Assembly: GCA_900319615.1 (NCBI GenBank)
Contig: ONPE01000061.1
Coordinates: forward strand, 1 to 14,932
Reading direction: 5' to 3'
Source of the DNA: an uncultured Eubacteriales bacterium
GTDB lineage: Bacteria; Bacillota; Clostridia; Oscillospirales; Acutalibacteraceae
Length of the DNA: 14,932 nucleotides
The notes below the pieces were generated by a model that searched no databases, was not told where the DNA came from, and was given only the letters and a program-made list of their open reading frames with translations. Shown here piece after piece: positions 12,791 through 14,932 of this stretch. The position numbers were made by a program, and so were the translations under genes. Within the stretch, counting starts at the first letter, position 1. Every line of letters starts with the position of its first letter.

Positions 12791-12898
12791 TGTCATTGCG
12801 AGCCCTTTAGGGCGTGGCAATCCCACAATGAGGAGCAGTTTATTTCTATTGCTCAAAACGATATTTACGACAGGGTGATCGCCACGGTCGCAATGACA
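12791..12898. repeat. Short inverted-repeat element (TGTCATTGCGAG family), second copy
   Basis: The termini TGTCATTGCGA (12791-12801) and TCGCAATGACA (12888-12898) are perfect 11-bp inverted repeats. Inside, GGGCGTGGCAATCCCAC and GTGATCGCCACG mirror each other imperfectly. It has the same ends and the GGCAATC motif as 3653-3769, but a different middle. It is non-coding and lies between the ATPase gene and the ferredoxin gene. Confidence 0.8.
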
Positions 12899-12959
12899 TA
12901 TAAATATCTAATCCGCCTACAATGATCCAATCATTTATTATAAAGAAGGGAAAATGTAT

Positions 12960-13166
12960 ATGGCAAAACTGACATTCAAGACCGACAACTGTAAAGGTTG
13001 CGCTCTGTGTGTGGACGCGTGCCCCAAGGGTATCCTGCGTATCGCCACAGACAAGATCAACAAAAAGGGTCATCATCCGGTAGAATGCACCGATATGGAA
13101 CAGTGTATCGGCTGCGCGTCCTGCTACATGATGTGCCCCGACTGTATTATCAAGGTAGAAAGGTGA
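12960..13166 (+). CDS. 2x[4Fe-4S] ferredoxin subunit of 2-oxoacid:ferredoxin oxidoreductase (VorD/KorD-like)
   Basis: This protein of about 68 aa has two clusters of C-x-x-C-x-x-C-x-x-x-C-P: C-K-G-C-A-L-C-V-D-A-C-P in the first third and C-I-G-C-A-S-C-Y-M-M-C-P near the end. These are two [4Fe-4S] sites of the bacterial ferredoxin type. The spacing and the intervening K-I-N-K-K-G-H-H-P segment are typical of the delta subunit of 2-oxoacid:ferredoxin oxidoreductases, which carries electrons to or from free ferredoxin. I chose ATG 12960 (M-A-K-L) because GAAGGG ends nine bases upstream; an ATG at 12954 lies only three bases after it. The stop is nine bases before the VorB-like gene, so they form one operon. 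Confidence 0.92.
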   Translation: MAKLTFKTDNCKGCALCVDACPKGILRIATDKINKKGHHPVECTDMEQCIGCASCYMMCPDCIIKVER

Positions 13167-13175
13167 TGAAGCGAT

Positions 13176-14239
13176 ATGGCAGATAAGATTTTGATGAAGG
13201 GTAACGAAGCTATCGCCGCAGCCGCTATCAAGGCAGGCTGTATGCATTACTTCGGTTATCCGATCACCCCTCAGACCGAGATCGCGGCTTATATGGCAAA
13301 GGTCATGCCCAAGATCGGCGGTACCTTCCTGCAGGCTGAGTCTGAGATCGCGGCTATCAATATGGTTTACGGCGTAGCAAGCGCAGGCAAGAGAGTCATG
13401 ACCTCTTCATCCTCTCCCGGCGTATCCCTTAAGGGCGAGGGCTTGTCCTACCTCGCAGGCTCCGACCTGCCGTCCCTGATCGTCAACGTACAGCGCGGCG
13501 GCCCCGGACTCGGCGGCATCCAGCCCTCCCAGTCCGACTACTTCCAGTCTACACGCGGCGGCGGCCACGGCGACTATCATATGATCGTCCTCGCTCCGGC
13601 TTCCGTACAGGAGATGGCTGAGCTCACCGTCAAGGGCTTTGAGCTTGCCGATACCTACCGCATGACCGCTATGATCCTTGCTGACGGCACGATGGGTCAG
13701 ATGATGGAGCCCGTATCCATCGACGACCTCGAGGTCAAGGAGGCTCCCGAGAAGCCTTGGGCTACCAACGGCACCAAGATGGCTCGCGAGCACAATATCG
13801 TCAACTCACTCTCTCTCGTTCCCGAGGAGCTCGAGCAGCTCAACTTCGCGCGTTACGACCGCTATAAGGTCATCGAAGAGAACGAGACCATGTATGAAGA
13901 ATATTTGACCGACGACGCAGACATCATCGTAGCGGCGTTCGGTATCGCGGCTCGCGTCAGCAAGAACGCTGTCGACGAAGCGCGCAAGCTCGGCATCAAG
14001 GTCGGTCTGATCCGTCCGATCACCCTCTGGCCGTTCCCGAAGGCTCCCTTCAAGAAGGCGGCTGAGCACGCTCAGGCATTCCTGTCCGTAGAGCTGAACA
14101 TGGGTCAGATGATCGAGGACGTACAGCTCGCCATCGAGTCTAAGCGTCCCGTTACCCTGTGCAACCGCGCAGGCGGTATGATCCCCGATCCGGAACAGGT
14201 GCTGAACGCAATCAAAGAAATCAACGGAGGTATCAAGTA

Positions 14240-14240
<1 letters not shown>
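13176..14240 (+). CDS. vorB: 2-oxoacid:ferredoxin oxidoreductase alpha subunit, VorB type (3-methyl-2-oxobutanoate)
   Basis: This 354-aa protein is a full-length alpha subunit of the pyruvate/2-oxoacid:ferredoxin oxidoreductase family. Near the start it has G-N-E-A-I-A-A-A-A-I-K-A-G and F-G-Y-P-I-T-P-Q-T-E-I, then F-L-Q-A-E-S-E-I-A-A-I-N-M and G-x-R-V-M-T-S-S-S-S-P-G. Q-R-G-G-P-G-L-G follows, and then a C-terminal transketolase-like domain with G-L-I-R-P-I-T-L-W-P-F-P. These enzymes interconvert a 2-oxo acid plus CoA and acyl-CoA plus CO2, with ferredoxin as electron carrier. Closest in pattern is VorB, acting on branched-chain 2-oxo acids such as 3-methyl-2-oxobutanoate; KorA-type specificity cannot be excluded. 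Ribosome site AGGTGATG precedes the ATG. Its TAA overlaps the ATG of the TPP subunit gene by one base (TAATG), a sign of translational coupling. Confidence 0.92.

Positions 14241-14932
<692 letters not shown>

Overview
The window looks like a chromosomal segment of an anaerobic gut or rumen Clostridium-type Firmicute, most like Ruminococcus/Oscillospiraceae. The grounds are strong GGAGG-type ribosome sites, AT-rich spacers with near-consensus sigma-A promoters, SAM-I and T-box leaders, a DUF1836 protein, an NrdD-tail-like small protein, a ferredoxin-linked 2-oxoacid oxidoreductase and GGGGAAG-type short repeats. The genus is inferred.

Left part (1-3461). The end of an E2/CAT-like acyltransferase-fold protein and its terminator come first. 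A perfect promoter then drives a probable four-gene operon: DUF1836 regulator, two-helix membrane protein, NfeD-like protein and stomatin/SPFH protein, closed by a terminator at 2689-2723. A 40-aa membrane peptide lies on the minus strand. Next is a 97-aa protein resembling the glycyl-radical tail of anaerobic ribonucleotide reductase (NrdD); its promoter carries NrdR-box-like palindromes.

Middle (3470-6500). A promoter, SAM-I riboswitch and terminator control metK, with a short inverted-repeat element inserted between riboswitch and gene. A solitary MazF/EndoA-type RNase is on the minus strand, divergent from an EamA/DMT transporter.

Right part (6500-14932). Two long paralogous genes each follow their own promoter and T-box leader. 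Each encodes an XRE-type HTH plus cupin joined to an ACSM-like AMP-forming acyl-CoA synthetase. Downstream are a MinD/ParA-like ATPase, a 2x[4Fe-4S] ferredoxin subunit, a VorB-like subunit and the start of the TPP-binding subunit of a 2-oxoacid:ferredoxin oxidoreductase. The specifier positions I infer in the T-boxes read AUC (Ile) and GUA (Val). The simplest reading is an amino-acid-starvation-induced route that activates branched-chain acids to acyl-CoAs, which the oxidoreductase carboxylates reductively to the 2-oxo acid precursors of Ile and Val.

Two genes in this module are interrupted: the second synthetase gene by an apparent deletion of about 35 nt in the cupin, and the TPP subunit gene by an apparent deletion of about 25-31 nt. 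They may be real mutations or assembly errors. Short interspersed repeats lie at 3653-3769, 9199-9364 and 12791-12898.
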